Positions 27,549-38,077 of a stretch of 64,000 nt of DNA are shown here, piece after piece (within the stretch, counting starts at the first letter, position 1; every line of letters starts with the position of its first letter). A model generated the notes under the pieces. That model was not told the origin of the DNA and searched no databases. It saw only the letters and a program-made list of their open reading frames with translations. The position numbers and the translations under genes were made by a program. Location of the stretch: the NCBI RefSeq assembly GCF_022867865.1, contig NZ_JALIEC010000001.1, forward strand, positions 536,001 through 600,000. The letters run 5' to 3'. Source of the stretch: Phaeobacter sp. J2-8. Its GTDB lineage: Bacteria > Pseudomonadota > Alphaproteobacteria > Rhodobacterales > Rhodobacteraceae.

Positions 27549-28529
27549 ATGTTTGCTTATCTCGTCAAACGGATCTTGCAGGCCATTGCGGTGATGCTGG
27601 CAATTTCCATGATCGGATTTGCCATTCAGGGCAATCTGGGCGATCCACTGCGCGAGCTTCTGGGCCAATCGGTGTCCGAAGAAGTGCGCCAGCAATTGCG
27701 CGAAGACCTTGGGCTGAACGACCCCTTTTTGGTGCAATACATGCGATTCCTGGGCAATGCGTTGCAGGGCGATCTTGGCACGTCGTATTTCTTCAAGGAA
27801 CCCGCGCTTGAGGTCATCCTGAAGAAGTTTCCCGCCACGATGGAGCTGGTGTTCGGCGCGACGCTGATCATTGTTGGCCTGTCTGTGCCGCTGGGGGTTT
27901 ATACCGCGATCCGGCCCAATTCGATTGCCAGCAAGGTGATCATGGCGCTGTCGATTGTCGGCATTTCCATTCCGGTCTTTCTGACCGCCATTCTGATGAT
28001 CTATCTCTTTGCGGTCGAGCTTGGCTGGATGCCATCCTTCGGCCGGGGCGAAACGGTGCATGTGTTTGGCTATTGGGACACCAATTTCCTGTCTGCCGAT
28101 GGCTGGGCGCATATCATCATGCCCTCTGTCGCGCTGTCGTCGATCATGTTGCCGCTGTTTGTGCGGCTGATCCGGGCCGAAATGATGGATGTGCTGCAAA
28201 GCGAATATGTGCGTTTCGCCCGTGCCAAGGGCATTGCGCCCTGGCGGATCTATTTCATCCACGCGTTGAAAAACACCATGCTGCCGGTGATCACCGTCGG
28301 CGGTGTCCAGATCGGCACCATGGTGGCCTATACCATTCTGACCGAAACCGTGTTCAGCTGGCCCGGCATGGGGTCGATGTTCCTGGAGGCGGTGAACCGG
28401 GTCGATACGCCCCTGATCGTGGCCTATCTGATTGTGGTCGGGTTTATCTTTGTCATCACCAATACCATCGTTGATCTGATCTATGGTCTGGTCAATCCCA
28501 CCGTCAAACTGTCGAGGATGGGCGCATGA
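27549..28529 (+). CDS. peptide/opine ABC transporter permease 1 (DppB-like)
   Basis: A 326-residue permease with six hydrophobic segments. YLVKRILQAIAVMLAISMI is the typical DppB start, and the EAA-type loop is EYVRFARAKGIAPWRIYFIHAL. It overlaps the next permease gene by 4 nt (ATGA). Confidence 0.93.
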   Translation: MFAYLVKRILQAIAVMLAISMIGFAIQGNLGDPLRELLGQSVSEEVRQQLREDLGLNDPFLVQYMRFLGNALQGDLGTSYFFKEPALEVILKKFPATMELVFGATLIIVGLSVPLGVYTAIRPNSIASKVIMALSIVGISIPVFLTAILMIYLFAVELGWMPSFGRGETVHVFGYWDTNFLSADGWAHIIMPSVALSSIMLPLFVRLIRAEMMDVLQSEYVRFARAKGIAPWRIYFIHALKNTMLPVITVGGVQIGTMVAYTILTETVFSWPGMGSMFLEAVNRVDTPLIVAYLIVVGFIFVITNTIVDLIYGLVNPTVKLSRMGA

Positions 28530-29488
28530 GTGGTCAAACCGCAGAACCCGCTGTCATTGCCGCGCCACGCCCATCGCGTTTTCGGGCGGTGTGGGACAGC
28601 AAGATCGGCTATAACTTTCGCCGCAATCCGGTGGCGATCGCGTCGATGGCGATATTCCTGATCATCACCGGGTTGGCGTTTTTCGCGCCGCTGATCGCGC
28701 CCTATAATCCCTATGATCCGGCGCAGATCGACATCATGAACAGCGAATATCCCCCCAGCTGGGTGGCGGGGTCGCTGCCTGAGTTCTGGCTGGGCACCGA
28801 TGATCAGGGCCGCGATTTGTGGTCAACGATCCTTTATGGCACGCGGCTGTCGATCATTATCGGCGTCTGTGCCGTGCTGGTGCAGGCGGTGCTGGGCATT
28901 TCGATCGGGTTGATTTCCGGCTATGTCGGGGGGCGCACCGACAGTATCCTGATGCGGCTGGCCGATATTCAGCTTTCGTTTTCGACGCTGATGGTCGCCA
29001 TCATCTTTCTGGCACTGACGCAGGCGCTGTTCGGGTCCGAGGTGTTTGGCCGCTATGCGGTTGTCTTTCTGATCGCTGTCATCGGCGTGGCGGAATGGCC
29101 GCAATATGCCCGTACCGTGCGCGCCACCGTTCTGGCCGAGAAGAAGAAGGAATATGTCGACAGCGCCCGGGTGCTGGGCTTTGGTCCCGGTCGGATCATG
29201 CTGCGCCATATCCTGCCCAATTCGATGTCGCCGATTTTCGTGATTTCCACCGTACAGGTGGCAAATGCGATCATTTCCGAAGCCTCGCTCAGCTTTCTGG
29301 GGCTTGGTATGCCGCCAAGTCAGCCTTCGCTGGGCTCGCTTATTTCCTCTGGATTCGATTACATTCTGTCGGGCTCTTGGTGGATCACCGTGATCCCCGG
29401 TGTCGTGCTGGTGGTGTTGGTGCTGGTCATCAATCTTCTGGGCGATTGGATCCGTGATGTGCTTAACCCGAAACTCTATAGGGGCTGA
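28526..29488 (+). CDS. peptide/opine ABC transporter permease 2 (DppC-like)
   Basis: A 320-residue permease. It has an N-terminal DppC-type region (YNFRRNPVAIASMAIFLIIT), the motif FWLGTDDQGRDLWSTILYG, and the EAA loop YVDSARVLGFGPGRIMLRHIL. It starts inside the end of the DppB-like gene and is followed by the first ATPase gene after 3 nt. Confidence 0.93.
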   Translation: MSGQTAEPAVIAAPRPSRFRAVWDSKIGYNFRRNPVAIASMAIFLIITGLAFFAPLIAPYNPYDPAQIDIMNSEYPPSWVAGSLPEFWLGTDDQGRDLWSTILYGTRLSIIIGVCAVLVQAVLGISIGLISGYVGGRTDSILMRLADIQLSFSTLMVAIIFLALTQALFGSEVFGRYAVVFLIAVIGVAEWPQYARTVRATVLAEKKKEYVDSARVLGFGPGRIMLRHILPNSMSPIFVISTVQVANAIISEASLSFLGLGMPPSQPSLGSLISSGFDYILSGSWWITVIPGVVLVVLVLVINLLGDWIRDVLNPKLYRG

Positions 29489-29491
29489 CCC

Positions 29492-30487
29492 ATGACATTG
29501 CTCTCTGTTCGGGATTTGACCGTCAAATTCGCCACCCGCAACGAACCTGTGACCGCGTTGCACGGGATTTCCTTTGATATTGCCCAGGGCGAACGCGTTG
29601 GTGTGGTGGGCGAATCCGGTGCGGGCAAGTCGATCACCGGCTTTGCCCTGATGAACCTGTTGTCGAAACCGGGTTTTATCGACAGCGGCCAGATCCTGTT
29701 TGAAGGTCAGGACGTGACGCAAATGTCGGATCGTGCGGTGCGCAAGCTGCGTGGCAATCGCATGGCGATGATCTTTCAGGATCCGATGGTTACGTTGAAC
29801 CCGGTGCTGACCATTGGCCAGCAGATGATTGAAACCCTGCGCGCCCATCGCCGCCTGTCTTATGACGAGGCGCGCCAGATTGCGCTGGTCAAACTCAAAG
29901 GCGTCTACATCCCTTCGCCCGAGGAGCGGCTGGATCAATATCCGCATGAACTGTCTGGCGGGATGCGCCAGCGGATCGTGATTGCCATTGCGCTGTTGCT
30001 GGATCCGCAGCTGATTATCGCGGATGAGCCGACAACCGCGCTGGATGTGACCATTCAGGCCGACATCATGGAATTGCTGCTGGAACTTTGCCGGTCGAAC
30101 ATGGTGGGGCTGATGCTGATCACCCATGATTTGGGTGTGGTCAGTCAGGTCACCGAGCGCACGTTGGTGATGTATGCCGGGCGGATCATCGAATCCGGCA
30201 AGACCCGTGCGATCATCAACGACCCCCAGCATCCCTATACCCAAGGGCTGATCAACGCGCTGCCACAGCAGACACCACCGGGCACGCGCCTGCGCCAGAT
30301 CCCCGGTTCCATGCCGACGCTGTCGATGATGCCGTCGGGATGTCCGTTCAATCCGCGCTGTGAATTGGCCACCGATCTTTGTCGTGCCAATATGCCTGAC
30401 ATCACCCAGTTCGGCGAGGTGCAGGTCGCCTGTCACGAGGTGCAGCGCCTGCAAGCCGATCTGAACACTGCGGAGGCCGCACAATGA
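29492..30487 (+). CDS. peptide/opine ABC transporter ATP-binding protein 1 (DppD-like)
   Basis: A 331-residue ATPase. Walker A is GESGAGKS, the signature is LSGGMRQR, Walker B is [12 protein letters not shown], and the oligopeptide-type C-terminal extension contains [15 protein letters not shown], a cysteine-rich segment common in this family. It overlaps the next ATPase gene by 4 nt. Confidence 0.94.
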   Translation: MTLLSVRDLTVKFATRNEPVTALHGISFDIAQGERVGVVGESGAGKSITGFALMNLLSKPGFIDSGQILFEGQDVTQMSDRAVRKLRGNRMAMIFQDPMVTLNPVLTIGQQMIETLRAHRRLSYDEARQIALVKLKGVYIPSPEERLDQYPHELSGGMRQRIVIAIALLLDPQLIIADEPTTALDVTIQADIMELLLELCRSNMVGLMLITHDLGVVSQVTERTLVMYAGRIIESGKTRAIINDPQHPYTQGLINALPQQTPPGTRLRQIPGSMPTLSMMPSGCPFNPRCELATDLCRANMPDITQFGEVQVACHEVQRLQADLNTAEAAQ

Positions 30488-31539
30488 GCGAGACACAATC
30501 CGACAGCCCGCTTTTGCGGATCGAAAACCTGGAAAAGCGGTTTGATGTCGATAGCGGCTTTCTGGAAAGCCTGCGATTCCGTGGCGGGCGCATTCGACGC
30601 GAAACCCGTGCGGTGCATGCGGTCAACAACATCTCGTTTGATGTCAATCGCGGCGAGGCGGTCTGTGTCGTCGGCGAATCCGGCTGTGGGAAATCCACCG
30701 TCGCGCGGATGGTGGCCAATCTTCTGACGCCTTCGGGCGGCGAAATACACTATGATGGCCAACGGATCGACACGCTGCACGGCAAGGCGCTGATGCCGAT
30801 CCGATCGAAGATCCAGATGGTGTTTCAAAACCCCTATGCCAGCCTCAACCCGCGCATGACCATTGGTCAGTCGCTGGAGGAACCGACAAAGTTTCACAAT
30901 CCGACACTGTCGAATGGCGATATTCGGGACAAGATCACCGGTGTGATGAAATCGGTGGGCATTGATCCGGCCTGGACCGCGCGCTATCCGCATGAATTGT
31001 CGGGCGGACAACGCCAGCGGATTGCCATTGCGCGCGCGCTGACGGTTGACCCGGAATTCATTGTCGCAGACGAGCCGATTTCGGCGCTGGATGTGTCGAT
31101 CCAGGCGCAGGTGCTGAACCTGATGCTGCAAATGCAGGAAGACCACGGGATCACCTATCTGTTCATCACCCATGATCTGAGCGTGGTGGAACATTTCGGC
31201 ACCAAGGTTGCGGTGCTTTACCTTGGTTCGATCTGTGAGGTGGCCGATACCCGCACGCTGTTTGCCGCGCCAAAACACCCCTATACCAAGGCGTTGTTGT
31301 CCGCGGTGCCGCAATTGAAGGACGACAGCCCGAACCATATCCGGCTGAAAGGCGAAATTCCGACGCCGATCGACCTGCCGGATGGCTGTCCGTTCCAGAC
31401 CCGTTGTCCGATGGCAAATGCCCGGTGTCGCGCGGAAAAACCCGCAGCGTTCCAACAGCCGGACGGGGCGATTGTGGCTTGCCACGCGGTTGAAGAAGGG
31501 CGATCAGAGCCCGGTGTGACGCTGCAAGAGGCCGTCTGA
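30484..31539 (+). CDS. peptide/opine ABC transporter ATP-binding protein 2 (DppF-like)
   Basis: A 351-residue ATPase. Walker A is GESGCGKS, the signature LSGGQRQR, Walker B FIVADEPISALD, and the C-terminal GCPFQTRCPMANARC is conserved. It completes a binding protein, two-permease, two-ATPase importer. The LysR gene begins 1 nt after its stop, so all are likely one unit. Confidence 0.94.
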   Translation: MSETQSDSPLLRIENLEKRFDVDSGFLESLRFRGGRIRRETRAVHAVNNISFDVNRGEAVCVVGESGCGKSTVARMVANLLTPSGGEIHYDGQRIDTLHGKALMPIRSKIQMVFQNPYASLNPRMTIGQSLEEPTKFHNPTLSNGDIRDKITGVMKSVGIDPAWTARYPHELSGGQRQRIAIARALTVDPEFIVADEPISALDVSIQAQVLNLMLQMQEDHGITYLFITHDLSVVEHFGTKVAVLYLGSICEVADTRTLFAAPKHPYTKALLSAVPQLKDDSPNHIRLKGEIPTPIDLPDGCPFQTRCPMANARCRAEKPAAFQQPDGAIVACHAVEEGRSEPGVTLQEAV

Positions 31540-31540
31540 C

Positions 31541-32502
31541 GTGGAATTCAACTGGCTTCGGGATTTCCTGTGCCTGGCCGCATCGCAAAGCTTTTCGCGC
31601 GCGGCAGAGGAACGCCATGTCAGCCAGCCGGCCTTTTCCCGTCGCATCCGCGCATTGGAGGCCGCGATTGGCGCGCAGCTGATCAACCGCGAAACCCTGC
31701 CGCTGAGCCTGACCCCGGCGGGCGAGGTTTTTCTGGGGCAGGCGCAGGTGATGTTGCGCACTCTGGAAGAAACCATCGAACGCTGTCAGGCGGCAGAGGT
31801 GGAGGACACCAATGTGCTGCGCCTCGCGGCCAGTCAGTCGCTTTATACCACCTATCACGGCAGTCATATTCAATCCCATGCCGATGAGGGCATGTTGAAG
31901 GTTGAACTGGCCTCGGTTGCCTGGCTGCCGAAAAATTCGTTGCGGCCTTGCAGCAGGGCAGCTGTGATCTGATGCTGTGTTATTGGCATCCGGCGCTGAG
32001 CTTTCTGGCGCCACTGGCGCAAAAGACGTTTGACTACATCACCCTGGCGCGGGATGAATTTGTGCCCCTGTCCAAACCGGATGCAAATGGCGCGCCGGTT
32101 TTTCGTCTTCCCAATACGGAAAAATCCCGCGTGCCGCTGATTTCCTATGGGTCGGCATCGGTGTTGCGGCCGATGGTGGATGATCTTTTGTCGACCCACG
32201 CCGGGGCGGCCAAGACGCTTTTGGTCAGCCAGAATGCGCTGTCCAGTTCGGTCAAGGCGCTGATTCTTGAGGGATTCGGTCTTGGCTGGTTGCCTGCGCG
32301 TTTCTGTATCGCTGAATTGGAAAGCGGGACGCTGGTGCCTGCGGGGGACGGGCGGTATGCCACCGACATTGAAATTCGCCTGTACCGGCGGCGCGACAAT
32401 GACAAGCCGATGCTGCAACCGTTTTGGGATCGGCTGGGCGACGGTGCGGATGTGAATCGCCAAACCGACAGCGCCGCAAACACCAATACAGCCCGCCACT
32501 AA
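31541..32502 (+). CDS. LysR family transcriptional regulator, frameshifted
   Basis: The N-terminal winged helix is clear: FNWLRDFLCLAASQSFSRAA, then HVSQPAFSRRIRALEAAIG. One C appears to be missing in the run near 31919-31921. With it restored the reading continues as ALAAEKFVAALQQGSCDLML into the type 2 periplasmic-binding-like effector domain, which ends at 32502. The start is a GTG at 31541. Position at the end of the transport operon suggests it regulates that operon. Confidence 0.85.
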
Positions 32503-32526
32503 CAGATGATCCAGCATGTTTGGACG

Positions 32527-32544
32527 CAGGGCAAAAGCGCCCTG
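32527..32544 (+). terminator. weak terminator-like hairpin after the LysR gene
   Basis: CAGGGC / GCCCTG with an AAAAGC loop. No clear T-run follows. The remaining spacer to tRNA-Thr (32545-32696) shows no gene. Confidence 0.4.
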
Positions 32545-32696
32545 TTGGCAAGCATTGTGGCCGACAGAATGATTTTGCCGGTCAGGACATGATCATTCGC
32601 AAATCATTAGCCGGATCGGGATGCGTGGATCAGCCCTGTGCGCCACCACCAGCGGTTGGCGTGGGTCAGGATCAAGGGCCAGACAGGGTCGGAAGA

Positions 32697-32771
<75 letters not shown>

Positions 32772-32878
32772 GCCGGATGCTGCAGTATGCCCCGCAGCGT
32801 GGCGGGTGATTAGACGCAATCGCGCGCTAGTGCAAGCGCAATCTGGACCCTTTTTCGCGCTTGGGTTACCAGTGGGCC

Positions 32879-33058
32879 ATGACCCGTGATACCAACACCC
32901 AGGCAAATCGCCCAAAGTCCCGCAATGAAGCCCGCGAAACGCGGCTGAAAGCGGCATTGAAGGCCAATCTTGCACGGCGCAAGGCGCAAAGCCGGGCCCG
33001 GTCGGGGCCAAAAGCCGCGTCCAATGAGCAGACCGACCAGAGCGAACAGAAGGAATAA
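32879..33058 (+). CDS. small basic protein upstream of murA (59 aa)
   Basis: Very basic with many Ala, Arg and Lys: RNEARETRLKAALKANLARR is the core, and the rest is low-complexity and charged. It starts at an ATG at 32879 and ends 6 nt before murA, so it is probably co-transcribed. I recall similar small proteins before murA in related genomes, but know no function. It may bind nucleic acid; that is a guess from composition only. Confidence 0.65.
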   Translation: MTRDTNTQANRPKSRNEARETRLKAALKANLARRKAQSRARSGPKAASNEQTDQSEQKE

Positions 33059-33064
33059 CCAGGC

Positions 33065-34333
33065 ATGGATTCGATTATCGTGACGGGCAATGGCCCGCTG
33101 AGCGGGCAGATCCCGATTGCCGGGGCGAAAAACGCCTGTCTCACGTTGATGCCGGCCACCTTGCTGAGCGAAGAACCGCTGACGCTGACCAATGCGCCGC
33201 GGTTGTCGGACATCAAGACCATGACCAGCCTGTTGCAGTCGCTGGGTGCAGAGGTCACCAGCCTGCAGGACGGTCAGGTGATCGCCATGTCGAGCCATAA
33301 TATCGACAATGACACCGCGCATTACGACATCGTGCGCAAGATGCGGGCCTCGAATCTGGTGCTGGGGCCGATGTTGGCGCGGCTGGGGCGGGCGATTGTG
33401 TCGCTGCCGGGTGGTTGCGCCATTGGCGCGCGGCCAATGGATCTGCATGTTGCCGCGCTTGAGGCGATGGGCGCGGAAATCGAGTTGAAAGACGGCTATC
33501 TGCACGCCAAGGCCCCCGGCGGGTTGAAGGGTGCGGTGCATGAGCTGCGGTTTGCCAGTGTGGGCGCCACGGAAAACACCGTGATGGCCGCGACGCTGGC
33601 AAAGGGCACAACCGTGCTGCGCAATGCCGCGCGTGAACCCGAGATCGTTGATCTGGTGCGGTGCCTGCGCAAGATGGGCGCCCAGATCGAAGGCGAGGGC
33701 ACGTCCGAGATCGTGATCCAAGGGGTGGACCGGCTGCATGGGGCGACCCATCCGGTGGTGACCGACCGGATCGAATTGGGCACCTATATGATTGCACCGG
33801 CCATTGCCGGCGGCGAGGTCGAGTGCCTGGGCGGTCGCATGGAGCTGGTGACGGCTTTTGCCGAAAAGCTGGACGAAGCCGGGATTTCGGTTGAGGAAAC
33901 CGAAAAGGGGCTCAAGGTTGCGCGGCGCAATGATCGGGTGCGGGCGGTGAACGTCAAGACCGAGGTCTTCCCCGGGTTCCCGACCGACCTTCAGGCCCAA
34001 ATGATGGCGTTGATGTGTACCGCCGAAGGCGAGTCGGTGCTGGACGAGACGATTTTTGAAAATCGGTTCATGCACGCCCCGGAACTGATCCGCATGGGTG
34101 CCGATATCGAGGTGCACGGCGGACAGGCACGGGTGCGCGGGGTCGCGCGGCTTAAGGGTGCGCCGGTGATGGCCACCGATCTGCGCGCCAGCGTGTCCCT
34201 GATTCTGGCCGGTCTGGCGGCTGAGGGTGAAACCAAGGTCGCGCGGGTCTATCACCTGGACCGTGGCTATGAAAACCTTGTGCGCAAGCTGCGCGGGGTG
34301 GGGGCCCATATCGAACGGGTGGCCGACGAATGA
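33065..34333 (+). CDS. murA: UDP-N-acetylglucosamine 1-carboxyvinyltransferase
   Basis: First committed step of peptidoglycan synthesis: transfer of enolpyruvate from PEP to UDP-GlcNAc. The 422-residue protein has [20 protein letters not shown] with the substrate-binding Lys-Asn pair, [17 protein letters not shown], and [15 protein letters not shown] with the PEP-binding and fosfomycin-target Cys in GGCAIG. ATG 33065 is 6 nt after the small basic protein. It overlaps the DUF2948 gene by 4 nt. Confidence 0.97.
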   Translation: MDSIIVTGNGPLSGQIPIAGAKNACLTLMPATLLSEEPLTLTNAPRLSDIKTMTSLLQSLGAEVTSLQDGQVIAMSSHNIDNDTAHYDIVRKMRASNLVLGPMLARLGRAIVSLPGGCAIGARPMDLHVAALEAMGAEIELKDGYLHAKAPGGLKGAVHELRFASVGATENTVMAATLAKGTTVLRNAAREPEIVDLVRCLRKMGAQIEGEGTSEIVIQGVDRLHGATHPVVTDRIELGTYMIAPAIAGGEVECLGGRMELVTAFAEKLDEAGISVEETEKGLKVARRNDRVRAVNVKTEVFPGFPTDLQAQMMALMCTAEGESVLDETIFENRFMHAPELIRMGADIEVHGGQARVRGVARLKGAPVMATDLRASVSLILAGLAAEGETKVARVYHLDRGYENLVRKLRGVGAHIERVADE

Positions 34334-34815
34334 CCAAGTCACAGGACGCGACATTCGAAGATGGCCGCGAGGTGCCGCTTAATCTGGCGGCGCTGGATGC
34401 CGAGGATCTGACGGTTCTGTCGGCGCTGGCGCAGGATGCGGTGTTTCCGATCACCGAAATGCGCTGGCAGGCGCGTGCACGCCGCTTTGCGCTGCTGATC
34501 AACCGCTTTCGCTGGGAGGATCTGCCCGCCGCCGAAAGACGCAAGCGCACGCCAGAGCGGGTGCAATCGCTGCTGGTGGTGCAGGACGTGATGCAGGTCG
34601 CGAGCCAAGGCATTGACCGGTCCGAGACCGACACGGTCCTGTCGCTGCTTGCGGTCACCTTTGAACCGGGCGAAGACGGCACCGGCGTGTTGGTGTTGAC
34701 CCTGGCGGGGGACGGGGCGATCCGGCTCTCGGTCGAGGCGTTGGATGTCACGTTGAAAGATGTCACCCGACCCTATCTTGCCCCGTCGAAAAAGGCCCCG
34801 ACACACCCGGAATAG
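34330..34815 (+). CDS. DUF2948 family protein
   Basis: A 161-residue protein of a conserved alphaproteobacterial family of unknown function, commonly downstream of murA. The family features [20 protein letters not shown] and [20 protein letters not shown] are present. Its start overlaps the murA stop (ATGA), a strong sign of co-translation. Confidence 0.88.
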   Translation: MTKSQDATFEDGREVPLNLAALDAEDLTVLSALAQDAVFPITEMRWQARARRFALLINRFRWEDLPAAERRKRTPERVQSLLVVQDVMQVASQGIDRSETDTVLSLLAVTFEPGEDGTGVLVLTLAGDGAIRLSVEALDVTLKDVTRPYLAPSKKAPTHPE

Positions 34816-34886
34816 GCGCGCGCGCATAAGGCGAACACTCCGCAATGGGCGGGGTGATCGCGTCACTCATTGGCCGGGACACCGAT

Positions 34887-35993
34887 ATGGACACCGAATT
34901 CGAGATTTTTCTGGCCTGCGCGCCGGGGTTGGAACCCTTGCTGCGGGACGAGCTGCGCGATGCCGGCTTTGCCAATCCGCTGTGTGTGGCCGGTGGCGCG
35001 ACGCTGCGGGGGGGCTGGCCCGATGTCTGGCGCGCCAATCTGGTGATCCGCGGCGCGTCGCGCGTGTTGGCGCGGATTGGCGAAATTCGGGTGATGCATC
35101 TGGCGCAGCTCGACAAACGGGCGCGCAAGATGGAATGGGGCGCGGTGCTGCGGGCCGATATTCCGATCAAGGTGGATGTCACCTGTCGCAAATCGCGGAT
35201 TTATCATGCCAAGGCGGCGGCAGAGCGGATCGAAGGCGCGCTGACGGCGGCGGGGCTGACGGTCAGCCCCCAGGCGCAGATGGTGCTGCGGGCGCGGATC
35301 GAGGATGATCTGTGCACTTTCAGCGTCGATACCTCGGGCGAGTTGCTGCATAAGCGCGGTTTGAAATCCGGGATGGGCAAGGCCCCGATGCGGGAAAATC
35401 TGGCGGCGCTGTTTTTGCGGGCGGCCGGGTTTGACGGTGCAATGCCTGTGGTGGACCCGATGTGTGGGTCCGGCACCTTTGTGATAGAAGCGGCGGAAAT
35501 GGCCGCCGGGCTTTTCCCCGGGCGTGCACGTGCCTTTGGTTTTGAAAATCTGGCGACCTTTGACCGTCCGGCCTGGGATGCGATGCGCGCCGAAGCCCCA
35601 AAGGGCCGCGTGCCGATGCCCGTATTTCAGGGCTCTGACCGCAACGAAGGGGCGGTGGCAATGGCGCGGCAGAATGCCGAACAAGCGGGCGTCGCCGAAA
35701 GTTGCAGCTTTGCCCATCACGCCGTCAGCGACATGGCGCCGCCTGAGGGGCCAAAGGGGTTGGTCATGGTCAACCCGCCCTATGGTGGGCGTATTGGCAA
35801 CAAGAAGCTGCTATATGCGCTCTACGGTTCTTTTGGCAAGGTTCTGAAAGAGCGCTTTCGGGGTTGGCGCGTCGGGATTGTCACCAGTGAGGCGGGCCTG
35901 GCGCGGGCCACGGGGCTGGGGCTTGCGGCGGGGCCGGTGGTGGATCACGGCGGCATCCGGGTGCGGCTGTATCATGGGCGTGTCTCGGGCTGA
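34887..35993 (+). CDS. THUMP-domain class I SAM RNA methyltransferase (RlmL N-terminal half-like)
   Basis: A 368-residue protein. The N-terminal half (FEIFLACAPGLEPLLRDEL ... DIPIKVDVTCRKSRIYH) is a THUMP-type RNA-binding domain. The C-terminal half is the methyltransferase with VVDPMCGSGTFVIEAA and the catalytic MVNPPYGGRIG (NPPY motif, base amino-group methylation). In E. coli RlmL this part makes m2G2445 in 23S rRNA; the same target is likely. An upstream in-frame ATG at 34845 is possible. Confidence 0.88.
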   Translation: MDTEFEIFLACAPGLEPLLRDELRDAGFANPLCVAGGATLRGGWPDVWRANLVIRGASRVLARIGEIRVMHLAQLDKRARKMEWGAVLRADIPIKVDVTCRKSRIYHAKAAAERIEGALTAAGLTVSPQAQMVLRARIEDDLCTFSVDTSGELLHKRGLKSGMGKAPMRENLAALFLRAAGFDGAMPVVDPMCGSGTFVIEAAEMAAGLFPGRARAFGFENLATFDRPAWDAMRAEAPKGRVPMPVFQGSDRNEGAVAMARQNAEQAGVAESCSFAHHAVSDMAPPEGPKGLVMVNPPYGGRIGNKKLLYALYGSFGKVLKERFRGWRVGIVTSEAGLARATGLGLAAGPVVDHGGIRVRLYHGRVSG

Positions 35994-36021
35994 GCGGCGT
36001 TGGACCCAGCGCGGAAATTTT

Positions 36022-36031
36022 TGGTATACCA
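36022..36031. promoter_or_regulatory. GGTATACC operator 1
   Basis: Perfect palindrome TGGTATACCA in the context TTTTTGGTATACCATTTT. It lies 80 nt before the hydroxyacid dehydrogenase start. Confidence 0.7.
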
Positions 36032-36110
36032 TTTTCCGGGCTGATGTGGCATGTCAGGACAAGCCGGGCGCGTGCGCCCCTGTCCACGTCATCGAAAATG
36101 GGAGAGTTTT

Positions 36111-37049
36111 ATGAGCAAGGTATTGGCCATCGGGCCGTATAGCGCCAGCGAAGCTGAAGCACATGGTGCTGCGCTGGAGTGTGTATTCCTGGATGGTCCC
36201 GACGCGGTGTCGGGCCTGGATCAGGCGACACGCGATGGCGTTGTCGCGGTCGCATACAAAGGCCATCACCCCTTTGGCGCCGCCGAAATGGACCTGTTGC
36301 CGAACCTGGGCGTCGTGGCGAATTATGGCGTCGGATATGATGCCATCGACGTGGTTGCCGCGGACGCGCGCGACATCAAGGTGACAAATACACCCGGCGT
36401 TCTGAACGATGATGTGGCGGATCTTGCCGTGGCCATGTGGCTGATGCAGGGCCGCGAGATGGAGCAGGCCTCGGCCTGGGCGCGGGACGGGAAATGGGCG
36501 GGGGAAAGCCCCTATCGTTTGAACCGCAAGGTCAGCGGCGCAAAGGTCGGCGTTGTCGGTCTGGGCCGGATTGGTCGCGAAATCGCCGATCGTCTGGCGG
36601 CGTTCAAGACCGAAATCCACTATCACGCGCGGTCGGAAAAAGAGACCCCGGGCTGGACCTATCACGCGGATGTCGTGTCCCTGGCGGGAGCGGTCGACTT
36701 TCTGTTCATCGCCTTGGTTGGCGGGCCGGAAACCGAAAACTATGTCTCGAAAGAGGCGATCGCGGCATTGGGCCCGCGCGGTGTGATCGTCAATATTTCG
36801 CGCGGTTCGACCGTGGACGAAGGCGCGATGCTGGATGCGCTGGAGGCCGGTGAATTGGCCGGGGCGGGATTGGATGTGTTCCTGAACGAGCCGGATATCG
36901 ACAAGCGGTTTTACGATCTGCCCAATGTGGTGATCCAGCCGCATCAGGGCTCTGGCACACATGAAACCCGCGCGGCGATGGCCCAATTGCAGCGCGACAA
37001 CGTGTCGGCGTTTCTGGCCGGTGAGGCGTTGAAAACGCCGGTGAACTAA
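36111..37049 (+). CDS. D-isomer-specific 2-hydroxyacid dehydrogenase
   Basis: A 312-residue NAD(P)-dependent reductase, likely for glyoxylate, hydroxypyruvate or a 2-keto-sugar acid. The nucleotide motif is GVVGLGRIGREIADRL. Catalytic residues appear in NISRGSTVDE (Arg), the Glu in DVFLNEPD, and the His in QPHQGSGTHE. It is the first gene of the island and has its own GGTATACC operator. It converges on denD with a shared terminator. Confidence 0.88.
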   Translation: MSKVLAIGPYSASEAEAHGAALECVFLDGPDAVSGLDQATRDGVVAVAYKGHHPFGAAEMDLLPNLGVVANYGVGYDAIDVVAADARDIKVTNTPGVLNDDVADLAVAMWLMQGREMEQASAWARDGKWAGESPYRLNRKVSGAKVGVVGLGRIGREIADRLAAFKTEIHYHARSEKETPGWTYHADVVSLAGAVDFLFIALVGGPETENYVSKEAIAALGPRGVIVNISRGSTVDEGAMLDALEAGELAGAGLDVFLNEPDIDKRFYDLPNVVIQPHQGSGTHETRAAMAQLQRDNVSAFLAGEALKTPVN

Positions 37050-37079
37050 GCGCGAAGGCGTTTTTCGAAATTAAGGTGA

Positions 37080-37103
37080 GGCCCCGGCACATTGGCCGGG
37101 GCC
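37080..37103. terminator. bidirectional hairpin terminator
   Basis: GGCCCCGGC / GCCGGGGCC (9 bp, perfect) with an ACATTG loop, between two convergent genes. No long T-tract. Confidence 0.65.
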
Positions 37104-37111
37104 GCGCCGTA

Positions 37112-38077
37112 TCAGGCGGCGGGTTTGTCGTCTTCCAGATAGTAGCGGATATTGTCCTGAAAGCTTTCATCGGCGCTAAGGCCAAGTTTCAGCGATTTTT
37201 CCGGGCGCAGATCAAACCGCCAGCCTTTGACGATGGCCTGAATGTCGGGCTGTGCCTCCCAGCGGATCAGCTTGGCCGGTTCCGGGCCTGCCACGGCGGT
37301 CATCGCTTCGATCAACTGGCCAATGGTCCACATCCGCCCCGGCATCATCATGCAACGGTTCTGGCCCAGATCTTCGGCTTGCAGCTCTGCGCCCTTGATC
37401 AGGTTTTCCACGCATTTGCGCAGGCTGAGATAGTAATGCGGGAAATCGGCATCCACCGGGCAGATCGCCTCTTGTCCGTTCAGCGGTTCGCGCAAAATGG
37501 ACGACATGAAGGAGGACGCCGCGCGGTTGGGTTTGCCCGGTCGCACGGAAATTGTCGGCAAGCGGAAGCCGCGCCCGTCGATGAACCCCTTGCGCGAGAA
37601 ATCATTGACCAGCAATTCGCCCATCGCCTTTTGCGCGCCATAAGAGGTTTGCGGGTTGAGGAAGCTGTGATCGACAATCGGGTCCGGCACTTCGCCGCCA
37701 TAGACCGCGATGGAGGACGAGAAGACCACAACCGGTTTGGTGCCCAGCTCGCGGCAGCGTTGCAGCACGTTCAGCGGGCCGAACAGGTTGATGTTCATGC
37801 CGTCGTCGAATTCTTCTTCCGCATGGGCCGAGACCACAGCCGCAAGAAGATAGATCACATTGGTGTCTGCGGTGATGCAGGCCGCCACCGACGCGGGGTC
37901 GGTGATGTTACAGCGGGTGGTCGCAACCGGCACATTGCCCGCGACCGGCGCGGGATCAACGATGTCGGCCAGGGTGATCTGTGCAATTTCCTGTCCGCGC
38001 AGGGTGCCACGGTTGGCCAGTGACTGCGCCAGCCTTTGGCCGACGACGCCGCCACCGCCAATGATTAGTACATTCAT
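37112..38077 (-). CDS. NAD-dependent epimerase/dehydratase, D-erythronate dehydrogenase-like
   Basis: A 321-residue extended-SDR protein. It has the Rossmann motif IIGGGGVVGQRLAQSL, SSIAVYG and the catalytic YGAQK. The overall pattern matches DenD-type D-erythronate dehydrogenases, which oxidise C2 of four-carbon sugar acids. In this context it may act on a different sugar acid. Its start overlaps the kdgK stop by 4 nt. Confidence 0.8.
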   Translation of the reverse strand: MNVLIIGGGGVVGQRLAQSLANRGTLRGQEIAQITLADIVDPAPVAGNVPVATTRCNITDPASVAACITADTNVIYLLAAVVSAHAEEEFDDGMNINLFGPLNVLQRCRELGTKPVVVFSSSIAVYGGEVPDPIVDHSFLNPQTSYGAQKAMGELLVNDFSRKGFIDGRGFRLPTISVRPGKPNRAASSFMSSILREPLNGQEAICPVDADFPHYYLSLRKCVENLIKGAELQAEDLGQNRCMMMPGRMWTIGQLIEAMTAVAGPEPAKLIRWEAQPDIQAIVKGWRFDLRPEKSLKLGLSADESFQDNIRYYLEDDKPAA